From a virus: a DNA stretch of 62,036 bases. Shown here piece by piece: positions 45,101 through 52,020 of the stretch. The translations under genes were made by a program, and so were the position numbers. The notes under the pieces are model-generated. The model did no database searches. It worked only from the letters and a program-made list of their open reading frames with translations, and was not told where the DNA came from. Each line of letters opens with the position of its first letter. Position 1 is the stretch's first letter. The DNA is taken from the IMG/VR virus record IMGVR_UViG_3300042889_000724, positions 1 through 62,036 of that record. The stretch is one strand, 5' to 3'.

Positions 45101-45464
45101 TGATGACGGGCAAGATGCAGAAGATCTAAAGGTATATTTGAGTAATCAGATTCCAGCAGGTTGCGACGTTAAAGTATATGGAAAATTCCAAGAAGCAACA
45201 GATCCCTCAAACTTTGATGATCTTGCTTGGATTGAATTGGAGGCAGTAAATCCACCGCTTAACAACACAGCAAAATCTGGTTATGTTGAATATCAGTATG
45301 TCATACCTACAGCAAATAAAAATGCTGGAGTTCTTGAATACACAGTAGGAAGTGCTACGTACAGCGGATATAAAAGTTTCGCAGTAAAGGTTATTCCTCT
45401 TTCAACAAATACTTCTGTTGTTCCTCGTGTGAGAGAACTAAGAGCGATTGCATTACAGGTATAA
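39198..45464 (+). CDS. Giant baseplate/fibre structural protein (DUF4815-type)
   Basis: This 2088-residue protein opens with NVSPYYDDFDDAKNFNRVLF and RPGYAVQARELTQLQTLLQ. I associate that with the large DUF4815-type virion proteins of marine T4-like phages. About residues 1160-1290 have Thr/Gln-rich segments. Near 1350 there is a run of Asn/Thr/Val repeats (VNNTFTTVNNVTNIDNTVTN) that looks like a triple-stranded stalk, then a Pro-rich hinge. At about 1640-1780 sits the block shared with the 1243-residue protein. It probably forms a wedge-attached fibre (gp10-like role, inferred). It is the largest gene in the window. Confidence 0.72.
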   Translation: MALNLNVSPYYDDFDDAKNFNRVLFRPGYAVQARELTQLQTLLQSQIGKFGNHIFKNGSVVQGCEFKLDSQRAFVKILDAGVDNDTLVDYVGDTVTGATSGITAVILDAATGTQAESPDLKTLYLRYTSGDGSTTAVHFTGGETLTVTSTTAGRNGDTFVVDTTYDDAEPTNSYWGLASALTVDDGIVYIDGKFVNHETQTIILSKYSNLPSVKVGFQIVEDTVSAEDDQTLLDPAQGSFNYAAPGADRYQVTTTLVAYESTDTIPPTFNQLVEIISGEVQRIYTANIYGELGKNMARRTYDESGNYAVRQFPVLIKEHLNVDDNNGLRTLNTVDPERGGSKDLLAIGLEAGKAYVRGYEHETFQTEYVVVPKGLTTVNQQEIPISTAYGNYILVDEFCGMWDLNTGDKVSLRSTAAGAITATTFSATAAAGSEVGTARIKQIVYESGTVGTAAAEYRLYLYDIAMSSGDFKDVRGIYYNDTADGHADVVLTDGNAVLQETSFNKSLYRIPARATKTIAPSAVYDNSFIYTKEFDGELSATGGVTITLSGDETFPYDSFTATIIKNNFTMVLKEAATINSVARPIGSVIDLSGAAFTKNSAQSISIDLTGNVTSAPKTIKLYVNVQTANAQPVLKVLREDRYAIINTNTHPATNTGTYSLGLSDVYQIKNIFIGANTDTDSAVVAAGVDIASSFTLDNGQRDNEYRNAKIIKKPSAPSLTNKKLVIKLDFFTHDGASADGTFFVVDSYPIDDTGATAATIKTQDIPIYRSPLTGESFDLRDTLDFRVRYADSAANSTTVGSATTNPTESTTLTAPSVGITNPVPTEQFITDLEYYLGRTDRLIIDSEGVFSSIYGTPSLTPGTPAEPDNCMSLAIITIPPYPSLAPNVAKTVNRPDYGVTFRSIDNRRYTMRDIGVLEQRINRLEYYTSLSLLEKAASDLSIPDGSGLDRFKNGILVDAFTGHNIGNVFDSAYHISIDPVKKEMRPFFHLENIDLAFDYTNSTNVYKTGDLITLPYVNVEMTKNTSASKPRNCVGELLFNYIGNMELDPPVDNWTDTARQPDVSVNFDGNYDAWENMADAWGTQYGDWQDVVTGRTATGQSSQTVSGNTQLRGDTLFQEQTQVVTTTTEQRQTRQGVSISVTPETQSQRIGARVTDTSIIPFMRSIVVTFIAKRMKPNTRVFPFFDGIGVATHCRPLSFDPTTDIPPTDPAAYSSYIDGTYGDPLITNAQGICVGQFRIPAATFRTGDKNFRLCDDQFNRDAFITTASMQTWSANGLSQSVQDTVVSTRVANVAVNNVSDSRSVFETSTTQNRLADRNVGVVQTTVNNTFTTVNNVTNIDNTVTNTTVVNVTEVIDVVQDPVVITPTPPPTPTSPVVVIADTPTPNPCEPVTTCWEESEFQIGGLGGFGGLINGSIETVIVPAGCNTVSPCAPAFRGRDPIAQTFYVEGMPFGCYVTNLDVYFRTKSSSAPITLQLREVVNGYPGNRVIPFGEVTLNPADVSVSETAATATTFTFPSPVYLQNNTEYCFVLLPAGNNPDYNIWVSELGENELGTENRISEQPHVGVLFTSANDRSWTAQQAEDIKFTLRRANFEINTVGSLVMKNMDVDFLKFDSFTNGNFEAGDVIHGFSFDITNAGTGYTNGTIAHTLSGGGATTNATVAVTIAGGSVTNVVVTNPGAGYTTSTGTLAATVATSGTAGQFTCGASSLSVGDTVTITGTRAGTGTITGYTSGTVYKVSAVTGTSPNVTGFTLQTSGGAAIVTTAGTLTGLTYVTATNPTLTISSGAGSSAAVTVTLNRGFVKQYDSLYNVGKILVNSGSFTAADIIGNGTSYAEITEIENKQLNVLETNIGSIDHTPATIAWSVAPTATGAGAGGTTFAGINFGQEYELSYEAQIYSYSNEQANLGGDKSLTVRAGMITQTSTVSPVIDTRKCSIIAIANDVNNDTTDEDGNNGSAASKYISRRVVLDDGQDAEDLKVYLSNQIPAGCDVKVYGKFQEATDPSNFDDLAWIELEAVNPPLNNTAKSGYVEYQYVIPTANKNAGVLEYTVGSATYSGYKSFAVKVIPLSTNTSVVPRVRELRAIALQV
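44250..44530 (+). repeat. Dispersed domain repeat, copy in the 2088-residue protein
   Basis: This block codes [18 protein letters not shown], then [20 protein letters not shown] and [12 protein letters not shown]. It closely matches 34352-34890, including many silent positions. Confidence 0.7.
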
Positions 45465-45465
45465 C

Positions 45466-45675
45466 ATGACAAGAATTAAACTAACCGATACATCTAAGTA
45501 TGAACGTGATGGTCATTCGAAGGCAATACTTTCGAATGATCTGCCTGCTCTAGCGGCATACAAGTCTCGTAAACAACACATGAAACAAATTGAATCATAT
45601 GGAGACGATATAAATAATCTTAAGAATGAAATGATTGAGATTAAAAACCTACTAACACAAATACTACAGAAATAA
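45466..45675 (+). CDS. Small coiled-coil virion protein
   Basis: This 69-residue protein is MTRIKLTDTSKYERDGHSKA in its first 20 residues, then LSNDLPALAAYKSRKQ and a heptad-patterned tail (INNLKNEMIEIKNLLTQIL). The ATG one base past the previous stop is chosen over an upstream in-frame ATG inside that gene. I recall similar short coiled-coil proteins between fibre genes of marine T4-like phages. It is possibly a trimerisation aid or fibre connector. Confidence 0.7.
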   Translation: MTRIKLTDTSKYERDGHSKAILSNDLPALAAYKSRKQHMKQIESYGDDINNLKNEMIEIKNLLTQILQK

Positions 45676-45686
45676 GGATAAAAAGC

Positions 45687-46169
45687 ATGAGCACACTTAC
45701 CCTTAGATCTGTAAAGGGGACTCCGCTGACAAATACTGAAGTTGATACTAACTTCAGCAATTTGAATACAGATAAGTATGAATCTGGCGCTAGTCCTTCT
45801 TTTGCAGATTTAACACTTACAGGATCCCTGACCAAATCGGTTGCAGGCACAGTTACAGCAGCAGGAACCACTCAAGGTGATGCTACTGCGCTGACAAAAA
45901 CTGTCAACATGATCACAACAGCAACAGCAAATCAGGGTGTAAAACTCCCGACTGCTGCCGCTGGATTGACCATCAAGGTTATCAATACCACAGCAGTTAC
46001 CATTAAGGTGTATCCAAATACTTCAGATGTTATTGACGGTGGAACTGTCAACGTTGGTGTTAATCTATCACCATATTCATCTGTTGAATTGGTTGCACAA
46101 GATGCCGTAGATTGGTATCGCGTAACTAATTTAATTGTATATGACTCGAGTGGTAACAGGTTAAACTAA
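45687..46169 (+). CDS. Small tail-fibre-like protein
   Basis: This 160-residue protein has RSVKGTPLTNTEVDTNFSNL, a common fibre N-terminal signature, followed by a beta-rich part (KLPTAAAGLTIKVINTTAVT). It ends with YRVTNLIVYDSSGNRLN. Similar N-termini are used by many phage fibres to start a trimeric shaft. A Shine-Dalgarno (AAGGA) precedes the ATG. It is probably a short adaptor or cap near the two long repeat fibres. Confidence 0.68.
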   Translation: MSTLTLRSVKGTPLTNTEVDTNFSNLNTDKYESGASPSFADLTLTGSLTKSVAGTVTAAGTTQGDATALTKTVNMITTATANQGVKLPTAAAGLTIKVINTTAVTIKVYPNTSDVIDGGTVNVGVNLSPYSSVELVAQDAVDWYRVTNLIVYDSSGNRLN

Positions 46170-46170
46170 A

Positions 46171-48402
46171 ATGAACCCTCTAAAGGTCAAGGCAACAGGT
46201 TCCCCAATCACTTCTGCAAACATCAGCGGTTTGCAGACCATGACCGACGCAGAGGTAAAAAATTATATTGCCAATGTTATCACAGAAAAGTTTGCTTCAG
46301 TAACAGATGGTACTGGTACTGCTGAAATTAACATTACTACAAACGACAGTGGGTCTGGTACTTCAATCGGAACATTCGTCGATACGACAAGAACCGAATC
46401 TATCGGAACACATCCTGCTACTGGTGCAGTCTCTACAACAACATACACTGCTAAGCAGGTTACTGCTGCTGCGGTGGAAAGTATTACCAACAGACCATTA
46501 GCATGGGATTCTCGTCTAGAAGAAATGGTAGATGGTGACATTGATAGCACAATGGATCTCTGCGTTGAGGCGATGGTCGCAGAATCAACATATACTGCTG
46601 GGCAATATAAACTCCAAGCAACTGCACCATCGGGCGGAACTTGGGTTTCGCGGTATACATTAACAGATACAGCGCAAGGTGGAAACACTGTAACATATCT
46701 GTGGCAGAAAACAGTTGCATCTTCATCACCAACAGCGGATCTTACACCACTAAGAGCGTTTAATGGTGGTAACTGCAAGCAGATGACTGAGGCAGAAATC
46801 GAGCAGATGCTTCCAGTCTTTAGAAATAGAATTATTGAAACAGGTATCGGAACTTATAAAATCCAATCAGATGCGCCTAGTGGCGGCACTTGGGTTCAAA
46901 CAGGTAACACATTCACGGATACTCGCGAAGAAGTAACGCCACAGAATTATGCAGGAAACTTTACTGGAAATTTCACTGGTAACTTTTCTGGGAATTATGT
47001 CGGTACAGCAAACTACTCAGGTTCTAGAACATATTCTGGAAACTATCTTGGCGGTGGAACTTTTTCTGGAACTTATTCTGGTTCTAGAACTTATTCTGGT
47101 AACTATCTAGGTGCTGGAAACTTTTCTGGCAATTATTCTGGTTCAAGAACTTATTCTGGTAACTATCTAGGTACTGGAAACTTTACTGGTCCACAAAACT
47201 ACTCAGGTAGTAGAACCTATTCTGGTAACTACTTAGGCACTGGAAACTTTGCTGGCGGGGTAAACTACTCTGGTAATAGAACTTATTCTGGCACTTACTT
47301 GGGAACTGGAAACTTTTCTGGCGCACAGAACTACTCTGGTTCTAGAAACTATGCTGGTGCCTACTTAGGCACTGGAAACTTTGCTGGAACAATATCGTAT
47401 TCCGGATCTAGAAACTATGCTGCCAACTATCTTTCACCACCATCAACTTATGGTGGAGTATATGCTGGTTCGAGAAACTATGCAGGATTTTATGCAGGTC
47501 CAGGCACAAATTATTCTGGATTCTTTATGGCAGAAACTTATTCAGGAGGTCCATATTCTGGACCAATTGGATACTCTGGTACACCATACACAATATATCA
47601 ACCAACACCAAGTAGTCTAGATACAGTAGTTTATTTTGTGACGCCATACTTTAGTGGTCCAGGAGGATTCTACTCAGGTCCAGGATTCCAGGCAACACAA
47701 TTTATTCCTGGTGTCGGAAATTTTCCTGTATTCTATTCAGGCGGAGAATTCGCTGGTCCTGGTCCTGGATACTCAGGTTCCAGAAATTATACTCCAACTT
47801 TTCCAATTGCTGGATATTTGGGATTTTATTCAGGTCCAGGTATAAACTACTCTGGTTCTAGAAACTATACTGGTAACTATGCAGGTTCTGGAAACTTTGC
47901 TGGACCACAGAACTATTCTGGGGACAGAAACTATTCTGGTAACTACTTAGGTTCTGGTGGAAACTTTGCTGGACCGCAGAATTACTCTGGTTCAAGAAAC
48001 TATTCTGGTAACTATCTAGGTACTGCAAACTTTACTGGACCACAGAACTATTCTGGGGACAGAAACTATTCTGGTAACTATCTAGGTACTGCAAACTTTA
48101 CTGGACCGCAGAATTACTCTGGATCTAGACCATATTCTGGTAACTATCTTGGAACTTATGGCGGAGCAGCAAATTATTCTGGATCTAGAAACTATACTGG
48201 TAACTACGTAGGAAATTATGGTGGAGCAGTAAATTATTCTGGTTCTAGAAATTACTCAGGCCTATATAATGGACCAGCAAATTATTCAGGCAATTACTCA
48301 AGCGCATTCTCGGGTAATTTTAGTGGATCATTTTCTGGGGCAACAATACAAGCAACTAAAGAAACAGTGTCATCTGTTAAGTTATGGATAAGGACGGCAT
48401 AA
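46171..48402 (+). CDS. Repeat tail fibre A (Tyr/Gly/Ser/Asn-rich)
   Basis: This 743-residue protein has an N-terminal domain (about 1-250) with two related halves, each with GTYKIQSDAPSGGTWVQT-like or YTAGQYKLQATAPSGGTWV segments. It is followed by about 440 residues of irregular repeats such as NYSGSRTYSGNYLGTGNF. The C-terminal 20 residues (SGATIQATKETVSSVKLWIR then TA) are nearly shared with the next gene. There is no cysteine in the repeats. It has the layout of a fibre or adhesin whose repeat number can drift. The regular Tyr/Ser/Asn spacing would suit modification (speculative). It starts one base past the previous stop. Confidence 0.75.
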   Translation: MNPLKVKATGSPITSANISGLQTMTDAEVKNYIANVITEKFASVTDGTGTAEINITTNDSGSGTSIGTFVDTTRTESIGTHPATGAVSTTTYTAKQVTAAAVESITNRPLAWDSRLEEMVDGDIDSTMDLCVEAMVAESTYTAGQYKLQATAPSGGTWVSRYTLTDTAQGGNTVTYLWQKTVASSSPTADLTPLRAFNGGNCKQMTEAEIEQMLPVFRNRIIETGIGTYKIQSDAPSGGTWVQTGNTFTDTREEVTPQNYAGNFTGNFTGNFSGNYVGTANYSGSRTYSGNYLGGGTFSGTYSGSRTYSGNYLGAGNFSGNYSGSRTYSGNYLGTGNFTGPQNYSGSRTYSGNYLGTGNFAGGVNYSGNRTYSGTYLGTGNFSGAQNYSGSRNYAGAYLGTGNFAGTISYSGSRNYAANYLSPPSTYGGVYAGSRNYAGFYAGPGTNYSGFFMAETYSGGPYSGPIGYSGTPYTIYQPTPSSLDTVVYFVTPYFSGPGGFYSGPGFQATQFIPGVGNFPVFYSGGEFAGPGPGYSGSRNYTPTFPIAGYLGFYSGPGINYSGSRNYTGNYAGSGNFAGPQNYSGDRNYSGNYLGSGGNFAGPQNYSGSRNYSGNYLGTANFTGPQNYSGDRNYSGNYLGTANFTGPQNYSGSRPYSGNYLGTYGGAANYSGSRNYTGNYVGNYGGAVNYSGSRNYSGLYNGPANYSGNYSSAFSGNFSGSFSGATIQATKETVSSVKLWIRTA
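46939..48330 (+). repeat. Irregular tandem repeat region of fibre A
   Basis: Units of about 15-21 codons with the core AACTATTCTGGTTCTAGAAA recur roughly twenty times. Spacer codons for LGTGNF or TGPQ vary. Several adjacent units from 47860 to 48130 are almost identical, a sign of recent expansion. Confidence 0.85.
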
Positions 48403-48405
48403 AAC

Positions 48406-50121
48406 ATGGTTTTAAGAAATAAATCTTCGGCGACCCCTGTTTCTGCTGTAAACTGGCAGGGTCTACAACAGATGTCAGTTGATGAAGTAAAGAATTACAT
48501 TGCACAAACTCTGACAGTTTCCTTTGGTGCAAACTCAGATGGTACTGGCACTGCTGAAATTAACATTACCACAAACGACAGTGGGTCTGGTACTTCAATC
48601 GGAACATTTGCTGACACAGATCGCCAAGAAGCAACAGGAACTCACCCAGCAACTGGTGCAGTTGACACTGTTACATACACTGCCAAACAAGTTACTGCTG
48701 CTGCGGCAGAAAGCATTACCAATCGTCCGTTGAAATATGACGATGGTATCAAAGAAATGACTGATGGTCAAATTGATAGTGAAATCTTAGATTATGCAAT
48801 CAATGCGATGATCACTGAGACCACATATACTGCAGGTCAATATAAACTACAACCAACTGCTCCATCAGGTGGTACATGGGTTGCTCGATACACATTAACT
48901 GATGTTGCCAATGGCGGAAACACCGTAACATATCTATGGCAAAAAACTGCTGCAACTACACTGTCAGACTCCAATCTTAAACCATTAAAACTAATTGATA
49001 CCAAAGATGTCAAAGAAATGTCATCTTCTGAAATCCTACAGATGCTTCCAAGTTTTAGAAACAGAATCATTGACACAGGAATTGGCACATATAAGGTTCA
49101 ATCTTCAGCACCAGTGAGTGGTACTTGGGTTGCGATGGGCGATGAGTTTGCTGACACCAGAGAGCAAGTAACACCACAGAACTATCTGGGTAACTTCTCT
49201 GGTAACTACCTTGGCACCTTCTCAGGTTCAAGAAACTATACTGCAGCATATGCTGGAACATATTCTGGATCATTCGCAAACAACTTTAGTGGTGGTTATG
49301 TTGGACCAGCAAACTATTCCGGAGCATATTCTGGAGCATTCGCAAACAACTTTAGTGGTGGTTATGTTGGACCAGCAAACTATTCTGGATCTTACTCACA
49401 GGGGTTCAGTGGAAACTATGTCGGTAACTATGTTGGACCAAAAAACTATTCTGGATCTTACTCGCAGGGTTTCAGTGGAAACTATGTAGGAAATTATGCT
49501 GGTTCTAGGAACTACGCAGGCAACTATGCAGGTAACTATCTCGGAACATACTCAAGCAACTTTACGGGTAACTATACACGAAACTTCACTGGAACATATA
49601 CTCCATTCTTTGGTGGTTTCCTTGGTCCTACAGGATACTCTGGTAACTATCTAGGAACTTTCTCTGGTAACTATCTGGGCAACTTCTCTGGTAACTATCT
49701 CGGTACCTACTCTGGTTCTAGAAACTATGCAGGTAACTATGCTGGAACATATCTCGGAACATACACAGGATTCTTCACAGGAAACTATCTCGGAACTTCA
49801 ACATATACTGGAACATATTCGGGTAATTATACTGGATTCTTTACAGGAAACTATCTCGGAACTTCAACATATACTGGTACTTATACTGGATTCTTTACAG
49901 GGTTTTATACTGGGTTCTTTGCAGGAACTGCAACATATACTGGTACATACACTGGGTACTTCACAGGAAACTACACTGGATATTATTCAGGTTCTAGAAA
50001 CTATGCGGGTAACTATGCCAGTAACTTTAGTGGAACGTATTCAAGCAACTTCTCTGGCGCAACAGTAATTGCGACCAAAGAAACTGTATCGACGATAAAA
50101 CTTTGGGTTCGCACTGTATAA
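48406..50121 (+). CDS. Repeat tail fibre B, paralogue of fibre A
   Basis: This 571-residue protein has an N-terminal domain (about 1-255) nearly parallel to fibre A, including GTAEINITTNDSGSGTSIGT in both. It is followed by about 300 residues of shorter repeats (TGFFTGNYLGTSTYTGTY, SGGYVGPANYSG). The C-terminus SGATVIATKETVSTIKLWVR then TV mirrors fibre A. It starts 4 bases after fibre A. The two genes are a clear duplication with independently remodelled repeat zones, which may give two fibre types or a heteromeric fibre. Confidence 0.75.
   Translation: MVLRNKSSATPVSAVNWQGLQQMSVDEVKNYIAQTLTVSFGANSDGTGTAEINITTNDSGSGTSIGTFADTDRQEATGTHPATGAVDTVTYTAKQVTAAAAESITNRPLKYDDGIKEMTDGQIDSEILDYAINAMITETTYTAGQYKLQPTAPSGGTWVARYTLTDVANGGNTVTYLWQKTAATTLSDSNLKPLKLIDTKDVKEMSSSEILQMLPSFRNRIIDTGIGTYKVQSSAPVSGTWVAMGDEFADTREQVTPQNYLGNFSGNYLGTFSGSRNYTAAYAGTYSGSFANNFSGGYVGPANYSGAYSGAFANNFSGGYVGPANYSGSYSQGFSGNYVGNYVGPKNYSGSYSQGFSGNYVGNYAGSRNYAGNYAGNYLGTYSSNFTGNYTRNFTGTYTPFFGGFLGPTGYSGNYLGTFSGNYLGNFSGNYLGTYSGSRNYAGNYAGTYLGTYTGFFTGNYLGTSTYTGTYSGNYTGFFTGNYLGTSTYTGTYTGFFTGFYTGFFAGTATYTGTYTGYFTGNYTGYYSGSRNYAGNYASNFSGTYSSNFSGATVIATKETVSTIKLWVRTV
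49171..50060 (+). repeat. Irregular tandem repeat region of fibre B
   Basis: Repeats with cores coding NYLGTFSGNY, FSGGYVGPANYSG and TGFFTGNYLGT occur in clusters. The unit spanning about 49266-49325 is copied almost exactly at 49329-49388. Confidence 0.8.
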
Positions 50122-50126
50122 AACCC

Positions 50127-50159
50127 TTGACTTTTTTGGTAAAATAGCGTATATATAAT
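50127..50159 (+). promoter_or_regulatory. Sigma70-like promoter before the 50192 gene
   Basis: TTGACT (50127-50132) is followed 17 bases later by TATATA (50150-50155). The overlapping TATAAT (50154-50159) would need a 21-base spacer. It separates the late fibre operon from the accessory block. Confidence 0.65.
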
Positions 50160-50191
50160 ATTGAGAAATTATTTTTTTAATGGAGATTTGA

Positions 50192-50647
50192 ATGACTAGT
50201 ACACGCACTATTGAAAATCCTTACTGGGCGAACAAAGAAAAACAACATGTGATTGCAGAGTTCGTTTATTCTGACACGGGTAAACGAGCAACTGCATCAA
50301 TCATGAACGATGGTACTAATCGAGATTATGATGAATTGATGCAGAAGTATAGCATCGAGCAGATTGATGCGAATACCAAGAAACGGTTTGATGACCGCAA
50401 TCAACATATCAAGCATAACATTGAACGCCAGAAGGTTGACAAGACTCGTATGCAGCAAGAGCAACTGTTCGCTGCTAAACTGGATGCATTCGAGATCGAT
50501 CTAATTAAATCCTCGAAGAATCGTGACTTGAAGTCCAAGATTCGTAAAGCAAAGAACATCATGGAAGTTACTGCGTACACGGTAATTCTTCTACAACAGG
50601 AAGAAGCAAATACTGCTATCGTACGAGAAGCAGTTGATGCAGAATAA
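50192..50647 (+). CDS. Conserved phage hypothetical protein
   Basis: This 151-residue protein is highly charged and mostly helical (YSIEQIDANTKKRFDDRN, IERQKVDKTRMQQEQLFAAK). Its N-terminus, TRTIENPYWANKEKQHVIAE, resembles conserved short virion- or fibre-linked genes of marine phages. A GGAG Shine-Dalgarno lies about 8 bases before the ATG. It has its own sigma70-like promoter at 50127. The end overlaps the start of the glycosyltransferase gene. The function is unknown. Confidence 0.68.
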   Translation: MTSTRTIENPYWANKEKQHVIAEFVYSDTGKRATASIMNDGTNRDYDELMQKYSIEQIDANTKKRFDDRNQHIKHNIERQKVDKTRMQQEQLFAAKLDAFEIDLIKSSKNRDLKSKIRKAKNIMEVTAYTVILLQQEEANTAIVREAVDAE

Positions 50648-51332
50648 TGGTTTTCTCTACGTAGCAACAGTAAGAAAAGGTTACTATAGAGCGGCGAGAA
50701 ATTCCGCTATATCTCTGCGCGATTTCTATCCTGATGCAAAAATAACATTCTTCACGCATGAGGAATGGGTTCAACCAGATGATTATGAAATCTTCGACAC
50801 AGTTGTAACTGAGAATGTCCCAAGAGATAAACGAGCGAAACTTTGGGCGCTTGATCAAACTCCATATGATTTAACAACCTACATGGATTGTGACATGGAA
50901 GTTGAGCATGAAGACATCCAAAAGATCTTTGATCAAATCCCAGATGACATTGATGTCATCTTTACTGCTAATCGCCCGTATAACGCAGCACTGACTAAGT
51001 TATCTGACACGGAAGAAATGACTGAGCACTGTGGATTGTTCGTTTATCGAAACAATGAACAAACATTAAAACTAATGCGTGCATGGTATGACGAGTATTG
51101 GGAACAGAATAAACCAGGATGGGATCGCAAACATTATCCTAAATCTGCATTGCAGTGGGATACATTCACAATGTGGAGACTCCTAAATCATTTTGACTTT
51201 GGTGTCAAAACTGCCAGATTCCCTGATCCAGATGCCAGATGGAACTTTGTTTCCGGATATAAACAAGAAGAATTGCAGGGTCAACCAGTAGTGATTTATC
51301 ATTATACAATTCCACATTCTTTATTAGATTAA
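50637..51332 (+). CDS. Glycosyltransferase-like protein (GT-A fold, DXD)
   Basis: This 231-residue protein begins MQNNGFLYVATVRKGYYRAA. YMDCDMEVEH is a DXD motif (Asp-Cys-Asp) that binds metal and nucleotide-sugar in GT-A enzymes. HCGLFVYRNNEQ and a late YHYTIP segment fit the acceptor side of GT8-like enzymes. The start at 50637 (ATG) is preferred to a TTG 3 bases earlier. It overlaps the upstream gene by 11 bases. The sugar and acceptor are unknown. Confidence 0.68.
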   Translation: MQNNGFLYVATVRKGYYRAARNSAISLRDFYPDAKITFFTHEEWVQPDDYEIFDTVVTENVPRDKRAKLWALDQTPYDLTTYMDCDMEVEHEDIQKIFDQIPDDIDVIFTANRPYNAALTKLSDTEEMTEHCGLFVYRNNEQTLKLMRAWYDEYWEQNKPGWDRKHYPKSALQWDTFTMWRLLNHFDFGVKTARFPDPDARWNFVSGYKQEELQGQPVVIYHYTIPHSLLD

Positions 51333-51342
51333 CAGGACACAC

Positions 51343-52020
51343 ATGCTACAATTTACAAATTCAGTTTCTAAAGAACTAAGTGATATTTTAGATCCATTCA
51401 CAGAATGGTTTTTCGCCCAAAATGATCAACATCTCGTACTGGGTCCACAAGAGCAGCAAGAAAAGCGTCGCGGTGGATTGAATATGGAAACTGCTACTGA
51501 TGAACAATATTTAAATCATATTGTCAATAAGCGCGATAAGCATGTTGGTTTCCCTGATGTTGCATGGTGCACTGATATGTCTCAGGCACATGGACAACCA
51601 TGGTTCCCTTTTGAATATGGTAGAAGGCAGCAAGAAACAAATAAAGAATTGATCAGTTATCTTGGCGCAAGAAACAATGCGGTGTTTACTTACTATCCTG
51701 AAAATGGTTTTATGGGATGGCACACCAACTGGAACGCATCAGGATATAATATTCTGATTACTTACAATACAGAAGAAAATGGTGGATACTTCCGCTACTT
51801 GGATCCTGTTACAAAAGAAATCGTAACTATGGTTGATCCAAAGGGATGGTCATGTAAGGTTGGACACTTTGGTGATCGTAGCGATCCAAATAAAATTGTA
51901 TACCACTGCTGCGGCAATTCTGCCAAGAGACTGACTTTAGGATATGTTGTGCCGCATCTTGAAATTTGGCGCTCAATGATCGAAGATATCAGCGGTGAGG
52001 ATGCTTCTCACTTTTCTTGA
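51343..52020 (+). CDS. 2OG-Fe(II) oxygenase-like protein
   Basis: This 225-residue protein has a double-stranded beta-helix-like pattern. VFTYYPENGFMGWHTNWNAS is followed by NILITYNTEENGGYFRY, and then IVYHCCGNSAKRLTLGYVV. The facial triad would be His in WHTNW, Asn in place of the usual Asp, and a distal His in YHCC, with Arg binding 2-oxoglutarate in AKRLTLGY. The Asn is unusual and could mean altered or lost chemistry. The reading frame overlaps the convergent minus-strand gene by 32 bases. Confidence 0.55.
   Translation: MLQFTNSVSKELSDILDPFTEWFFAQNDQHLVLGPQEQQEKRRGGLNMETATDEQYLNHIVNKRDKHVGFPDVAWCTDMSQAHGQPWFPFEYGRRQQETNKELISYLGARNNAVFTYYPENGFMGWHTNWNASGYNILITYNTEENGGYFRYLDPVTKEIVTMVDPKGWSCKVGHFGDRSDPNKIVYHCCGNSAKRLTLGYVVPHLEIWRSMIEDISGEDASHFS

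Noticed and set aside
46263-46778. Minus-strand open frame of 171 codons
   Set aside because: It is antisense to the fibre A N-terminal domain, with no start signal or recognisable motif.
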